Source: Bacteroidales bacterium
Lineage (GTDB): Bacteria > Bacteroidota > Bacteroidia > Bacteroidales > Paludibacteraceae
Length of the DNA stretch: 48,749 bases
Direction: 5' to 3'
NCBI GenBank assembly: GCA_012519425.1
Contig: JAAYQF010000126.1
Location: 1 to 48,749, forward strand
Shown here in pieces: positions 35,458 through 42,393 of this stretch (positions are counted from its first letter, which is position 1; every line of letters starts with the position of its first letter). The translations under genes and the position numbers were made by a program. Under the pieces are notes generated by a model, which searched no databases, was not told the origin of the DNA, and worked only from the letters and a program-made list of their open reading frames with translations.

Positions 35458-36225
35458 AATATTTTGAAGTGTGGCTACAATTGACCATGCAGCGATAGCG
35501 GGCGTTGCACTATATACATCTACTACAGCGTGAACCTCATCATTTTTGATTTCAACCCGCTGGGTATCTCCCACAAAATTGGGCGTCGACTGCATAGTGA
35601 CCTGCATATTATCGGTCCCTACTGATGCAATGGATGCTGCTACTGCAACATTCAACCCGGTCGGAAAAGTACGTATGGCTTCATTGGCATTGCCTGAAAA
35701 CACAATATGTTTTTTCGTTTCAATAATTGGGTCATACACCGAAGAATTTCTCAACCGATCGTGTCCCTTTTCATTGAAGAAGTTAGCTGTGGCATTTCCC
35801 ATCAATGCAGCAGTTCGTAATACATCAAATCCACCGGTAGCTCCGGAAGCAATGTAAACACGGGTTCCACTTTCATTTCCGACTCTTTTCACTTCTGTCA
35901 TAAAATCCTGATCAGCAAAAGCACCCACCGAAATACATACTATAGAAGTTCCATTTTTTAAAGTTGGGATGGCAACTTCCTGCATTCCTGAGGGAGATGC
36001 CATTTCAATTAAAAAATCTGGTTTTAAAGCTAACATTGCATCTAAAGAAGGATAAGCATTACATGCATTTCCGGCTTTTCGGAACCTGTCGGCCAAACGT
36101 TCGGAGCTTGGCACAGACTGAGAATACACTCCAACAAATTCAAACTCGGGAAGCAATCCCCTGATTGCGGCATCTGCAACGATATTGGCAAGATATCCGC
36201 TACCTACAACTACTACTTTTTTCAT
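35437..36225 (-). CDS. nadX: L-aspartate dehydrogenase-like protein
   Basis: A 262-residue protein. The N-terminal Rossmann fold is VVVVGSGYLANIVADAA, and the DUF108 aspartate dehydrogenase C-terminal domain contains IASGATGGFDVLRTA and FPTGLNVAVAASIAS(V)G. Family members oxidise aspartate to iminoaspartate, feeding NAD synthesis, or reduce oxaloacetate with ammonia. The proximity to glnN fits a nitrogen role but does not prove it. The ATG at 36225 directly follows a TATCTTTG box, so the message may be leaderless; an upstream extension in the same frame runs into a repeat element and is not coding. Confidence 0.8.
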   Translation of the reverse strand: MKKVVVVGSGYLANIVADAAIRGLLPEFEFVGVYSQSVPSSERLADRFRKAGNACNAYPSLDAMLALKPDFLIEMASPSGMQEVAIPTLKNGTSIVCISVGAFADQDFMTEVKRVGNESGTRVYIASGATGGFDVLRTAALMGNATANFFNEKGHDRLRNSSVYDPIIETKKHIVFSGNANEAIRTFPTGLNVAVAASIASVGTDNMQVTMQSTPNFVGDTQRVEIKNDEVHAVVDVYSATPAIAAWSIVATLQNIVSPIVF

Positions 36226-36230
36226 ACATG

Positions 36231-36238
36231 CAAAGATA
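36231..36238 (-). promoter_or_regulatory. Predicted -7 promoter box abutting the nadX start codon
   Basis: The minus strand reads TATCTTTG, with only 5 bases between its end and the ATG. The expected start site falls at or next to the start codon. Confidence 0.6.
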
Positions 36239-36290
36239 ATATTATTCGTTTGGAAGGCAAAAGACAGTGTCTTATATTGTTCAACTGCTG

Positions 36291-36349
36291 TACTTCGACC
36301 TTGCTCAGTAACCACGCTGCTTTCGATGGTTGCTGAGCCTGTCGAAGCA
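36291..36349. repeat. REP-like imperfect palindrome
   Basis: The arms at 36291-36314 and 36327-36349 (CTTCGAC…GCTCAG…AACCA against TGGTTGCTGAG…GTCGAAG) pair with a few mismatches around a 12-base loop. This is the shape and wording of extragenic REP elements handled by TnpA-REP transposases. Confidence 0.65.
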
Positions 36350-36376
36350 CGGGTTAAGTCACACATCACGTACAGG

Positions 36377-36477
36377 GTTGCGAGTCTGGATGATTTAGCT
36401 GTTCGGGCGCTAATTTTTCGAGCAAAGCGGGCACAGTCTTGATTTTTTTGCTTCGTTTTTTTGTATCAAGACAAAAA
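36377..36477. repeat. Dispersed intergenic repeat, copy B
   Basis: 36377-36434, read on the minus strand, is nearly identical to positions 1-57 (GCCCGCTTyGCTCGAAAAAT, TAGCGCyCGAACAGCTAAAT). On this copy it is joined to a region with inverted ends CTTGAT and ATCAAG (36438-36470). It lies between fabI and nadX and holds no gene. It may carry the fabI transcript end. Confidence 0.75.
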
Positions 36478-36494
36478 ATGAAGTCAATCAGATT

Positions 36495-37352
36495 TTATCC
36501 ATAAATAACATTGCCGTCTTCATCCTTGATACCTTCAAAACTTTTGATGTATTGCTCCATCGCCCTGTAGCTCATACCCATGCTTGAATAACCACCATCA
36601 TGAAAGAGGTTTTGCATGGTCACTTTCTTCGTCAAGTCGCTGAATAAAGTAATGCAATAGTCTGCACACTCAGCAGCGGTTGCATTTCCGAGAGGCGACA
36701 TACGTTCAGAAAAGTCCATAAGGCTGTCAAATCCTTTGATACCGCTTCCGGCAGTAGTAAGGGTCGGCGATTGTGATATCGTATTGATGCGTACACTGCG
36801 CTTGCGACCGTAGATATATCCAAAACTTCTGGCGATAGACTCCAACATAGCTTTGGCATCTGCCATATCGTTGTAACCATACATGGTACGATGAGCGGCA
36901 CCGTACGTCAAAGCCACTACCGATCCCCATTCATTAATAGCATCTTTTTTATAAGCTACCTGCAACATTTTATGAAAAGAAATGGCAGAAATATCTAAAG
37001 TTTGGTTGAGCATATGGTAATCTAAATCATCGTAAGTACGTTTTTTACGCACGTTGGGAGACATGCCGATAGAATGTAACATAAAATCAATTTTGCCTCC
37101 CATGGCTTGCATGGATTCATCAAAAACTTGCTCCAACTCTTCAACTTTGGTTGCATCCGCAGGAATCAGCTTCGCATTGAGCTTTTCTGCCAACTCTTCC
37201 GTATTGCCCATGCGGATAGCGAAAGGCGTATTCGACAAACTAACGGTAGCACCTTCTTCAACACATCTCTCTGCCACTTTCCAGGCGATAGACATATCAT
37301 TCAACGCACCAAAAATAATCCCTTTTTTACCTTTTAATAAATTATGACTCAT
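36495..37352 (-). CDS. fabI: Enoyl-ACP reductase (FabI type)
   Basis: A 285-residue NADH-dependent reductase for the last step of fatty acid elongation. It is an SDR fold with the cofactor motif GIIFGALNDMSIAWKVAERC, HSIGMSP, and the catalytic pair Tyr160 and Lys167 in YGYNDMADAKAML (Y-x6-K), with Tyr150 as the second FabI tyrosine. The substrate loop region is SPTLTTAGSGIKGF. It has its own promoter and is separated from the DAHP synthase gene by 135 bases. Target of triclosan-type inhibitors in other bacteria. Confidence 0.96.
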   Translation of the reverse strand: MSHNLLKGKKGIIFGALNDMSIAWKVAERCVEEGATVSLSNTPFAIRMGNTEELAEKLNAKLIPADATKVEELEQVFDESMQAMGGKIDFMLHSIGMSPNVRKKRTYDDLDYHMLNQTLDISAISFHKMLQVAYKKDAINEWGSVVALTYGAAHRTMYGYNDMADAKAMLESIARSFGYIYGRKRSVRINTISQSPTLTTAGSGIKGFDSLMDFSERMSPLGNATAAECADYCITLFSDLTKKVTMQNLFHDGGYSSMGMSYRAMEQYIKSFEGIKDEDGNVIYG

Positions 37353-37447
37353 ATGTTTTACTATTTATGCCTTCTGCATAAGCCTTATCTTGCTGTTTTT
37401 TTAGTTTTGAAGACAGCTTCATTTATGCAAAATGACAAATTTCGGCA

Positions 37448-37478
37448 CAAAAGTATACAAAATGTGCAAAACTGACAA
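37448..37478 (-). promoter_or_regulatory. Predicted promoter of fabI with -33 and -7 boxes
   Basis: On the minus strand TTG at 37478-37476 is followed after 20 bases by TACTTTTG (37455-37448), matching the Bacteroidota TTTG-N19/21-TAnnTTTG pattern. The start of transcription would be ~90 bases before the fabI ATG. Confidence 0.6.
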
Positions 37479-37487
37479 TTTATTTGC

Positions 37488-38552
37488 TCATAATTTATTC
37501 ATTATTTCCATTTGATGACGGACAGACTCTTCGTGGATAGCCATCAAAACGGTTTTTATAAAATCTCCTTTCATACCCATTTGTTCAGCTTGTGCTATTC
37601 TGTTCTGAATGATTTCGTCGTAGCGCTGTTCTTGCAGAATAGCCATATTATGTTCCTTTTTATACTGTCCTATTTCTTCAGAAATGCGCATTCTGCGAGC
37701 TAAAAGTTCTAGTAAATGATTATCGCACTCGTCAATTTGACGACGTAGGGCCGTTAAACTTTCAGTGGTTTGATGCGTATCACGAATGACCAGGGCATTT
37801 AGAATCGAATTCAACATTTCAGGTGTAACCTGTTGTTTGGTATCGCTCCATGCTTTATCCGGGTTTGGGTGAGTTTCCACAATCAAACCATCAAAATTTA
37901 AGTCCATGGCCTGCTGTGAAATCGGTCCCACCAACTCCCTTTTCCCACCAATATGACTAGGGTCACAAAGAATGGGTACTTCAGGCATTAACCTACGTAA
38001 CTCAATAGGAATATGCCAAAAAGGCAAATTGCGATAGATTTTTTCATCATAACTACTGAATCCACGATGGATAGCGGCAATTTTTCGTACACCTGCATTA
38101 TAAATACGTTCCAAGGCTCCTATCCATAAATCCAAATCGGGATTGACCGGATTTTTGATGAGCACGGGAATATCCGTTCCCTCCAATGCATCGGCTATTT
38201 CCTGAACTGCAAAGGGATTGGCAGTAGTACGTGCTCCTATCCACAAAATATCTACACCAGCAGCTAAAGCATCATGTACATGCCTGGTATTGGCAACTTC
38301 CGTAGCTACATACATACCCAATTTTTCCTTGACTCTTTTTAGCCAGAGTAATCCCTCTTTCCCAACACCTTCAAAACTTCCGGGTTTTGTTCGGGGTTTC
38401 CAAATCCCCGCCCTGAAAATCCTGATGCCAAATCCATGCAGCTGACGGGCAGTTTCCATTACCTGCTCTTCCGTCTCGGCTGAACAAGGACCGGCAATTA
38501 CCAAAGGACGGCCGGGAACCATACCAGGGAGTAAAATTGATTGTAATTCCAT
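37488..38552 (-). CDS. Bifunctional DAHP synthase / chorismate mutase
   Basis: A 354-residue fusion. Residues ~1-260 form a type I-beta (AroG/KDO8P-like) DAHP synthase with VIAGPCSAETEEQ, RAGIWKPRTKPGSFEGVG, GARTTANPFAVQE, KNPVNPDL, AAIHRGFS and DPSHIGGKR. Residues ~265-350 form an AroQ chorismate mutase (LTALRRQIDECDNHLLELLARRMRISEEIGQYK). The two activities open the shikimate path and lead to prephenate, so the mutase domain may sense phenylalanine or tyrosine. A ~359-base gap lies upstream, containing a possible small ORF but no clear promoter box. Confidence 0.95.
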   Translation of the reverse strand: MELQSILLPGMVPGRPLVIAGPCSAETEEQVMETARQLHGFGIRIFRAGIWKPRTKPGSFEGVGKEGLLWLKRVKEKLGMYVATEVANTRHVHDALAAGVDILWIGARTTANPFAVQEIADALEGTDIPVLIKNPVNPDLDLWIGALERIYNAGVRKIAAIHRGFSSYDEKIYRNLPFWHIPIELRRLMPEVPILCDPSHIGGKRELVGPISQQAMDLNFDGLIVETHPNPDKAWSDTKQQVTPEMLNSILNALVIRDTHQTTESLTALRRQIDECDNHLLELLARRMRISEEIGQYKKEHNMAILQEQRYDEIIQNRIAQAEQMGMKGDFIKTVLMAIHEESVRHQMEIMNKL

Positions 38553-38575
38553 ATCGTTATAAGTTTTGCTTCTTT

Positions 38576-38671
38576 CTAATAATTTCCTGAGAGGAAAATT
38601 TTTTGAGTTGAAGCATCCAAATCTCCTGAAGAACTTTTAGAACAGCTCATTATTTTATTATATAACTTCAT
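38576..38671 (-). CDS. Possible 31-residue small ORF
   Basis: ATG at 38671, TAG at 38576. The peptide begins MKLYNKIMSCSKSSSGDLDA and ends KIFLSGNY. It lies 24 bases upstream of the DAHP synthase ATG and 240 bases after the HlyD-like gene on the same strand. An imperfect stem (AATTTTCCT/AGGAAATT) covers its last codons. It has Tyr and Phe codons but not the runs expected of an attenuator leader, and no GG leader. It may be a leader peptide of the aromatic gene, a small secreted peptide, or chance. The surrounding 38553-38911 holds nothing else I can support. Confidence 0.3.
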   Translation of the reverse strand: MKLYNKIMSCSKSSSGDLDASTQKIFLSGNY

Positions 38672-38911
38672 TTTAATCTTTTTAATATGCGTTGATCCAA
38701 CAAAAATGTGCTTACAACAATTTTGTGATAGGCTCAAAAAAGTTGAAAACACATCAGTTTTTCCCGTTCTTTTTAATTGGTATCAAGTACAGACAGACAG
38801 GACCCCTGTATTTTTTCATCAAAGTTTCATCAGATTTTGAGCAAAAGTTCATCAAGAAATGACAAAAAAATTGCTATTTCTGCGAAGATTTAACATTATT
38901 TAACAGATAAA

Positions 38912-39496
38912 TCAGATGGATTTTTTCAAAAAAGGCAGTATTCTCTCCATCAAACTTCGATTATCCGTTATAATTTCAACTATACCGGGTGTCCTTTCAT
39001 TCAAAAATATTATTTTATGACTGTTCGTTGTTAAATTTTTTACGATTTGCACTTCAACTAAATAATAATTTCCGTCTGGTATATATTCAATTGTATGCGT
39101 TAAACCTTGTAACGTTCCAAATTCCAGGTATGGATAGGCATCTAATTTAATATTTACTTTTTGTCCGGGCTTGATTTTTCCGGCTCTTGCTGACGGCACC
39201 TCAGCATACACCATTATTTGATCTTGCTTGAATTCATCCGCATCCGGTAACTGCTGTGTTTCCGTAACAATCAATTCTCCGGTAATGATATCAGGATATT
39301 CAAAGAAAAAGCTACCAACAATCAGAATTAACAAAACTCCACAAATCACTGATGTTCCGTACCTTATCAGTGATTTAGGCGGACGGGCAAGAATTTCCTG
39401 TACTTCCCGACTGCGTAATTCTATGCTCCCTTCTTCCATCTTCTTCGAAGATGTATCGGTTGATTGTTTTGGTAAATCCCTGTGTTTGTGGGTCAT
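38912..39496 (-). CDS. Internally truncated HlyD-type membrane fusion protein
   Basis: A 194-residue protein. The N-terminus (RSREVQEILARPPKSLIRYGTSVICGV) and membrane helix (SVICGVLLILIVGSFFF) followed by YPDIITGELIVTE match HlyD adaptors of peptidase-type exporters. The C-terminal part (IMVYAEVPSARAGKIKPGQKVNIKLDAYPYLEFGTLQG to RSLMERILPF) matches their beta-barrel domain. The lipoyl and coiled-coil middle, about 200-250 residues in normal relatives of ~420, is missing, and no remnant lies in the flanks. The reading frame is intact across the junction. It is 71 bases downstream of the ABC gene. It could still brace the exporter but should not reach an outer-membrane channel. Confidence 0.78.
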   Translation of the reverse strand: MTHKHRDLPKQSTDTSSKKMEEGSIELRSREVQEILARPPKSLIRYGTSVICGVLLILIVGSFFFEYPDIITGELIVTETQQLPDADEFKQDQIMVYAEVPSARAGKIKPGQKVNIKLDAYPYLEFGTLQGLTHTIEYIPDGNYYLVEVQIVKNLTTNSHKIIFLNERTPGIVEIITDNRSLMERILPFLKKSI

Positions 39497-39567
39497 ATCA
39501 TCTATTTTTACCTTTTACACTGTTTGCTTTTCATCTCCTTTATTCAGTCATTTTATAAGTAACAATC

Positions 39568-41298
39568 CTACAATTCCAATTGATTCTTAACCAAATGATA
39601 ATAAGTTCCTTTCTTTTTAGTGAGTGATGCATGGTCTCCAATTTCCACAATTTCACCATTGTCTAATACCACTATTTGATCGGCATTCTTTACTGTACTT
39701 AATCTGTGGGCAATGACTACAGATGTTCTTCCTTCAAAGAATTGCTCCAAATGATTCATGATAACTTTCTCATTCTGTGTATCCAAAGCATTGGTAGCTT
39801 CATCAAAGAACAAGTAAGCCGGATGCTTGTAAACCGCTCTGGCAATTAGGATACGCTGCTTCTGTCCCTGACTGATCGCATAGCCGTCGGAACCGATTTT
39901 GGTGTCATATTTCGAAGATAAGGATTCGACAAACTCTCTGATATTAGCTATGTTAACAGCACGAAGCAATTTTGTTTTGTCGATTTCCTCCTCTCCGGGT
40001 GCAATATTTCCGGCAATGCTGTCTGTAAAAATAAAACCATCCTGCATCACCACACCACATTTTTTTCGCCATTCCCGATAATTGTATGCCGACAGATCCT
40101 TGTCACCCAGCAAGATTTCACCATGTTGAGGTTGATAAAAGCCAAGCAGCAGCTTCAGTAGTGTAGTTTTTCCGCTTCCACTCAACCCCACTATGGCAGT
40201 CTGTTTCCCTGCCGGAATATGTAAATTAATATTTTTCAATACCGGTTTTCCCACTGATGTTGTATCGTATGCGAAACTCATATTATGGATGTGAATATCC
40301 TGATGATCAGGTATTTCATTTATCAGAGGGACAGAGGCATTTTCACCTTCTGCAGGTTTGTCATGCACCTCGCTCAACCTTTCCATACTCAGTTTAGCAT
40401 CTTGTGATTCACGGTAAAAATGGATCAGATGGTCGATAGGACTGTTTAGCTGTCCAAGGATATACTGCACTGACAACATCATCCCCAAAGTCATTTGTCC
40501 ATCTATGACAAACTTGGCTACCAATGCCGTGATGATCACGTTTTTAGTCTGGTTGATAAAGATTGCACCTGAATCCTGGTACTGACTGAGCGCCAAGCCT
40601 TTGATGCGCAACTTAAAAAGCCTGGCTTGAATGCGCTCCCACTCCCATCTTTTTTGTTGCTCACATGCATTCAATTTGATTTCCTGCATACCTGTAATCA
40701 ACTGAATAACATTACTTTGATTAGCAGCCTGTTGTGCGAAATTTTTATGATCCAGGGTAGCACGTTTGTCCATAAACAAACTCACCCAGCTAAAATACAA
40801 AACACTCCCAACGACAAAAATCAAAAAAACCGTCACATTGTAAAACAGCAAAATCAATGTGAATATAACGATATTAAACATGCTAAAAAGCACGTTAAGC
40901 GTGGAGTTTGTCAAATAATCCTGTATGCGCGTATGGTCGCCCATGCGTTGCATTAAATCGCCGGTCATTTTTTTGTCAAAATAACCCATAGGCAAGCGCA
41001 TCAACTTAGCCAGGTAGTCGGAAATCAAGGAGATATTGACTCGCGTACCGATGTGTAGCAATATCCAACCCCTGATGAATTCTACGGTTGAAGCACTAAA
41101 AATCAGCACTAATTGAGCGATGAGTACTAAATAGATGTAATGAATATCCTGTGCCGATATACCAAAATCGACAATGGACTGCGTAAGAAAAGGTAATAGA
41201 AGCTGTAACAGACTGCCAAAGAACAGCCCCAGAAACAATTGAAATATTAGCTTTCTATAAGGTTTTAGATAGGAAAAGAGGAAAGAGAGTCCGCGGGC
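39568..41298 (-). CDS. ABC exporter membrane and ATPase domains (3' part of a peptidase-containing ABC transporter)
   Basis: About 576 codons. A six-helix transmembrane domain (LFLGLFFGSLLQLLLPFLTQSIVDFGI onward) is followed by an ATPase with Walker A GLSGSGKTTLLK, signature ISQGQKQRILIARA, Walker B AYLFFDEATNALD and the H-loop in VIAHRLSTV. There is no ATG ahead of the first membrane helix; a TTG at 41238 is the only late start and would remove part of the linker. The frame opens directly at the A-run in which the C39 gene ends out of register. A -1 shift there fuses peptidase and exporter into ~734 residues, the normal length. Its likely substrates are the GG peptides upstream. Confidence 0.88.
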   Translation of the reverse strand, partial: ARGLSFLFSYLKPYRKLIFQLFLGLFFGSLLQLLLPFLTQSIVDFGISAQDIHYIYLVLIAQLVLIFSASTVEFIRGWILLHIGTRVNISLISDYLAKLMRLPMGYFDKKMTGDLMQRMGDHTRIQDYLTNSTLNVLFSMFNIVIFTLILLFYNVTVFLIFVVGSVLYFSWVSLFMDKRATLDHKNFAQQAANQSNVIQLITGMQEIKLNACEQQKRWEWERIQARLFKLRIKGLALSQYQDSGAIFINQTKNVIITALVAKFVIDGQMTLGMMLSVQYILGQLNSPIDHLIHFYRESQDAKLSMERLSEVHDKPAEGENASVPLINEIPDHQDIHIHNMSFAYDTTSVGKPVLKNINLHIPAGKQTAIVGLSGSGKTTLLKLLLGFYQPQHGEILLGDKDLSAYNYREWRKKCGVVMQDGFIFTDSIAGNIAPGEEEIDKTKLLRAVNIANIREFVESLSSKYDTKIGSDGYAISQGQKQRILIARAVYKHPAYLFFDEATNALDTQNEKVIMNHLEQFFEGRTSVVIAHRLSTVKNADQIVVLDNGEIVEIGDHASLTKKKGTYYHLVKNQLEL

Positions 41299-41771
41299 TT
41301 TTTTTTTTCGGCATCCTTCTGATCATAAAAATCAGGCATTGGCTCCAATAGTAACGCGATTCCTACGTCAGCCCCATCCTTACGGGTACTGAGCCAAGAC
41401 CGGCAAAATTCTTCTTTGGTGTATTTAAGCTTTTCCGCGCCGGGGTCGGCTACATACACATAATCTTCCCCCTTGACAGTTTTAATGTCGTAGACCACCA
41501 CAAAATGCTGTTGGTTCCAATAGACAATGCATGGCAGGGGAGCTTTGTTTTTCAACTCTTCAAACCCCACATATACACCCAAGGTGCGAAACCCCAGGTT
41601 GCTGGCTGCTTCACTGATACCCAACAGAGAAACGCCTCCCCGGGTAAAATGAGATTTTTCGCGCAACTCCTCCAACGAAAAACGCTTACCATAATGGGCT
41701 GCAATCATACGCAAACAAGTGGGACCGCAATCCATCTGATCATGCTGATGGTAAAAAGGAAATTTTGCCAT
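41265..41771 (-). CDS. C39-family leader peptidase (5' part of a peptidase-containing ABC transporter)
   Basis: 168 residues as read; the C39 domain is residues 1-~140. Catalytic residues are Gln9, Cys15 (QMDCGPTCL), His89 (QQHFVVVYDI) and Asp109 (YVADPG), all intact. Such domains cut double-glycine leaders during export. After residue ~155 the frame runs through A10 into an unrelated tail (PADSLSSFPI) and stops, whereas the -1 frame continues into the conserved linker GLSFLFSYLKPYRKLIFQ and the exporter. So either this is half of a split gene, or it yields both a free peptidase and a fusion. Identical GG-peptide genes lie just upstream. Confidence 0.92.
   Translation of the reverse strand: MAKFPFYHQHDQMDCGPTCLRMIAAHYGKRFSLEELREKSHFTRGGVSLLGISEAASNLGFRTLGVYVGFEELKNKAPLPCIVYWNQQHFVVVYDIKTVKGEDYVYVADPGAEKLKYTKEEFCRSWLSTRKDGADVGIALLLEPMPDFYDQKDAEKKKPADSLSSFPI
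41296..41309 (-). other. Slippery A-run at the C39/ABC junction
   Basis: The minus strand reads G followed by ten A and GCC. In the peptidase frame the codons are GAA AAA AAA AAG, which contains the classic -1 heptamer A AAA AAG. Slipping one base back makes the next codons GCC CGC GGA CTC, the exporter frame. A purine-rich AGAAGGA lies ~10 bases upstream, as in the dnaX signal. The same result would follow from polymerase slippage, length variation of the run, or a sequencing error. Confidence 0.8.
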
Positions 41772-41785
41772 GTGGTAGTAATAAA

Positions 41786-41805
41786 CTTGCAGGTGTTACT
41801 GCAAG
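41786..41805 (-). promoter_or_regulatory. Hairpin between the peptide genes and the peptidase/exporter genes
   Basis: CTTGCAG and CTGCAAG form a perfect 7-bp stem with a 6-base loop in the ~107-base gap before the C39 start. On the minus strand TTTATTAC follows, which makes a weak terminator possible. It could lower exporter expression relative to the peptides or protect the peptide mRNA 3' end. Confidence 0.5.
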
Positions 41806-41878
41806 AAAACTTCAGTGGGTAATTTGAATGAATTCTTTATTATCAGGTCGTTTTAAATCCTGACAGGCTTCAAGAGCT

Positions 41879-42004
41879 TTATTTTACTTTAATTCTTACT
41901 TTCTTTCCGTTCGGAAAAGTAATTATTATATAGTAACCACCTCTTGTTTCATTCATTTGTTCAGCGGTCATTGACCTAAAGTTGTTTTCATTAATAGTTT
42001 TCAT
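41879..42004 (-). CDS. Double-glycine leader peptide precursor, copy 1
   Basis: 41 residues, too short for usual gene calling. The leader is residues 1-23, beginning MKTINENNF and ending TAEQMNETRGG, with the GG at 22-23 and the spaced hydrophobic residues (F9, M12, M17) typical of C39 substrates. The predicted mature core is 18 residues, YYIIITFPNGKKVRIKVK. It has no cysteine, charge about +6, and two strands flanking a PNGK turn, so a beta-hairpin is likely. The first gene of the C39-ABC-HlyD cassette lies 108 bases downstream. Product identical to copy 2. Role as bacteriocin or signal is inferred. Confidence 0.85.
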   Translation of the reverse strand: MKTINENNFRSMTAEQMNETRGGYYIIITFPNGKKVRIKVK

Positions 42005-42065
42005 AATCGTAAAATTTTGCTTGGAATTAAATATTAATTTCTGACTTGTAATGTAGTATTCAGTA

Positions 42066-42191
42066 TTACTTTACTTTAATTCTTACTTTCTTTCCGTTCG
42101 GAAAAGTAATAATAATATAATAACCACCTCTTGTTTCATTCATTTGCTCAGCAGTCATTGATCTGAAGTTGTTTTCGTTAATAGTTTTCAT
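42066..42191 (-). CDS. Double-glycine leader peptide precursor, copy 2
   Basis: 41 residues, amino-acid identical to copy 1 but different at nine codons (5, 9, 10, 13, 15, 24, 26, 27 and 41), all synonymous. Such a pattern indicates selection on the peptide. An in-frame ATG 15 codons upstream is rejected because copy 1 lacks it while sharing the rest of the leader region. The copies are 187 bases apart, start to start. This copy is closest to the divergent histidine kinase gene and probably to the cassette promoter, which I could not locate with confidence. Confidence 0.85.
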   Translation of the reverse strand: MKTINENNFRSMTAEQMNETRGGYYIIITFPNGKKVRIKVK

Positions 42192-42342
42192 AATTGTAAA
42201 TTTTACTTGGATTAAACATTTATTAATTTCTGACATGCAATGTTAATGATTTTCACTTGATTAAAAATGCTCAAAAATTCACCAATACTTTCTTAGCTGT
42301 CGCAAATGGGAAAGATTTGATGAAATTTTGACAGAAATAGTT

Positions 42343-42350
42343 TATCTTTG
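42343..42350 (+). promoter_or_regulatory. Predicted -7 promoter box for the kinase-regulator pair
   Basis: TATCTTTG matches TAnnTTTG, 43 bases before the histidine kinase ATG. It lies in the 202-base divergent region shared with the peptide genes. Confidence 0.6.
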
Positions 42351-42393
42351 TAAGACGATTCAGATATCGTGCATTTTTTTAGTACAAAAACAC

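Larger units (their letters stand above)
41879..42243 (-). repeat. Tandem duplication carrying the two peptide genes
   Basis: Two direct copies (41879-42054 and 42066-42243) at a period of 187 bases. Similarity covers the coding parts and about 40-50 bases upstream (AAGTnAAATTT / TGACnTGnAATGT segments). The copies have diverged enough to accumulate nine silent codon changes and small indels upstream, so the duplication is not recent. Confidence 0.9.

Noticed and set aside
36226-36369. N-terminal extension of nadX
   Set aside because: It covers the promoter box and the REP-like palindrome and precedes the Rossmann start MKKVVVVG.
38785-38820. Plus-strand ACAGG/CCTGT stem with T-run as a terminator
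   Set aside because: No plus-strand gene precedes it and the 5-bp stem is short, so it was not listed as a feature.
39568-41238. ABC transporter translated independently from the TTG at 41238
   Set aside because: It would start inside the conserved linker, and the upstream linker codons (GLSFLFSYLKPYRKLIFQ) remain intact in the same frame back to the A-run, which favours fusion.
42191-42236. Upstream in-frame ATG extending peptide copy 2 by 15 residues
   Set aside because: The homologous upstream of copy 1 has AAG at this site and the extension would spoil the leader pattern.
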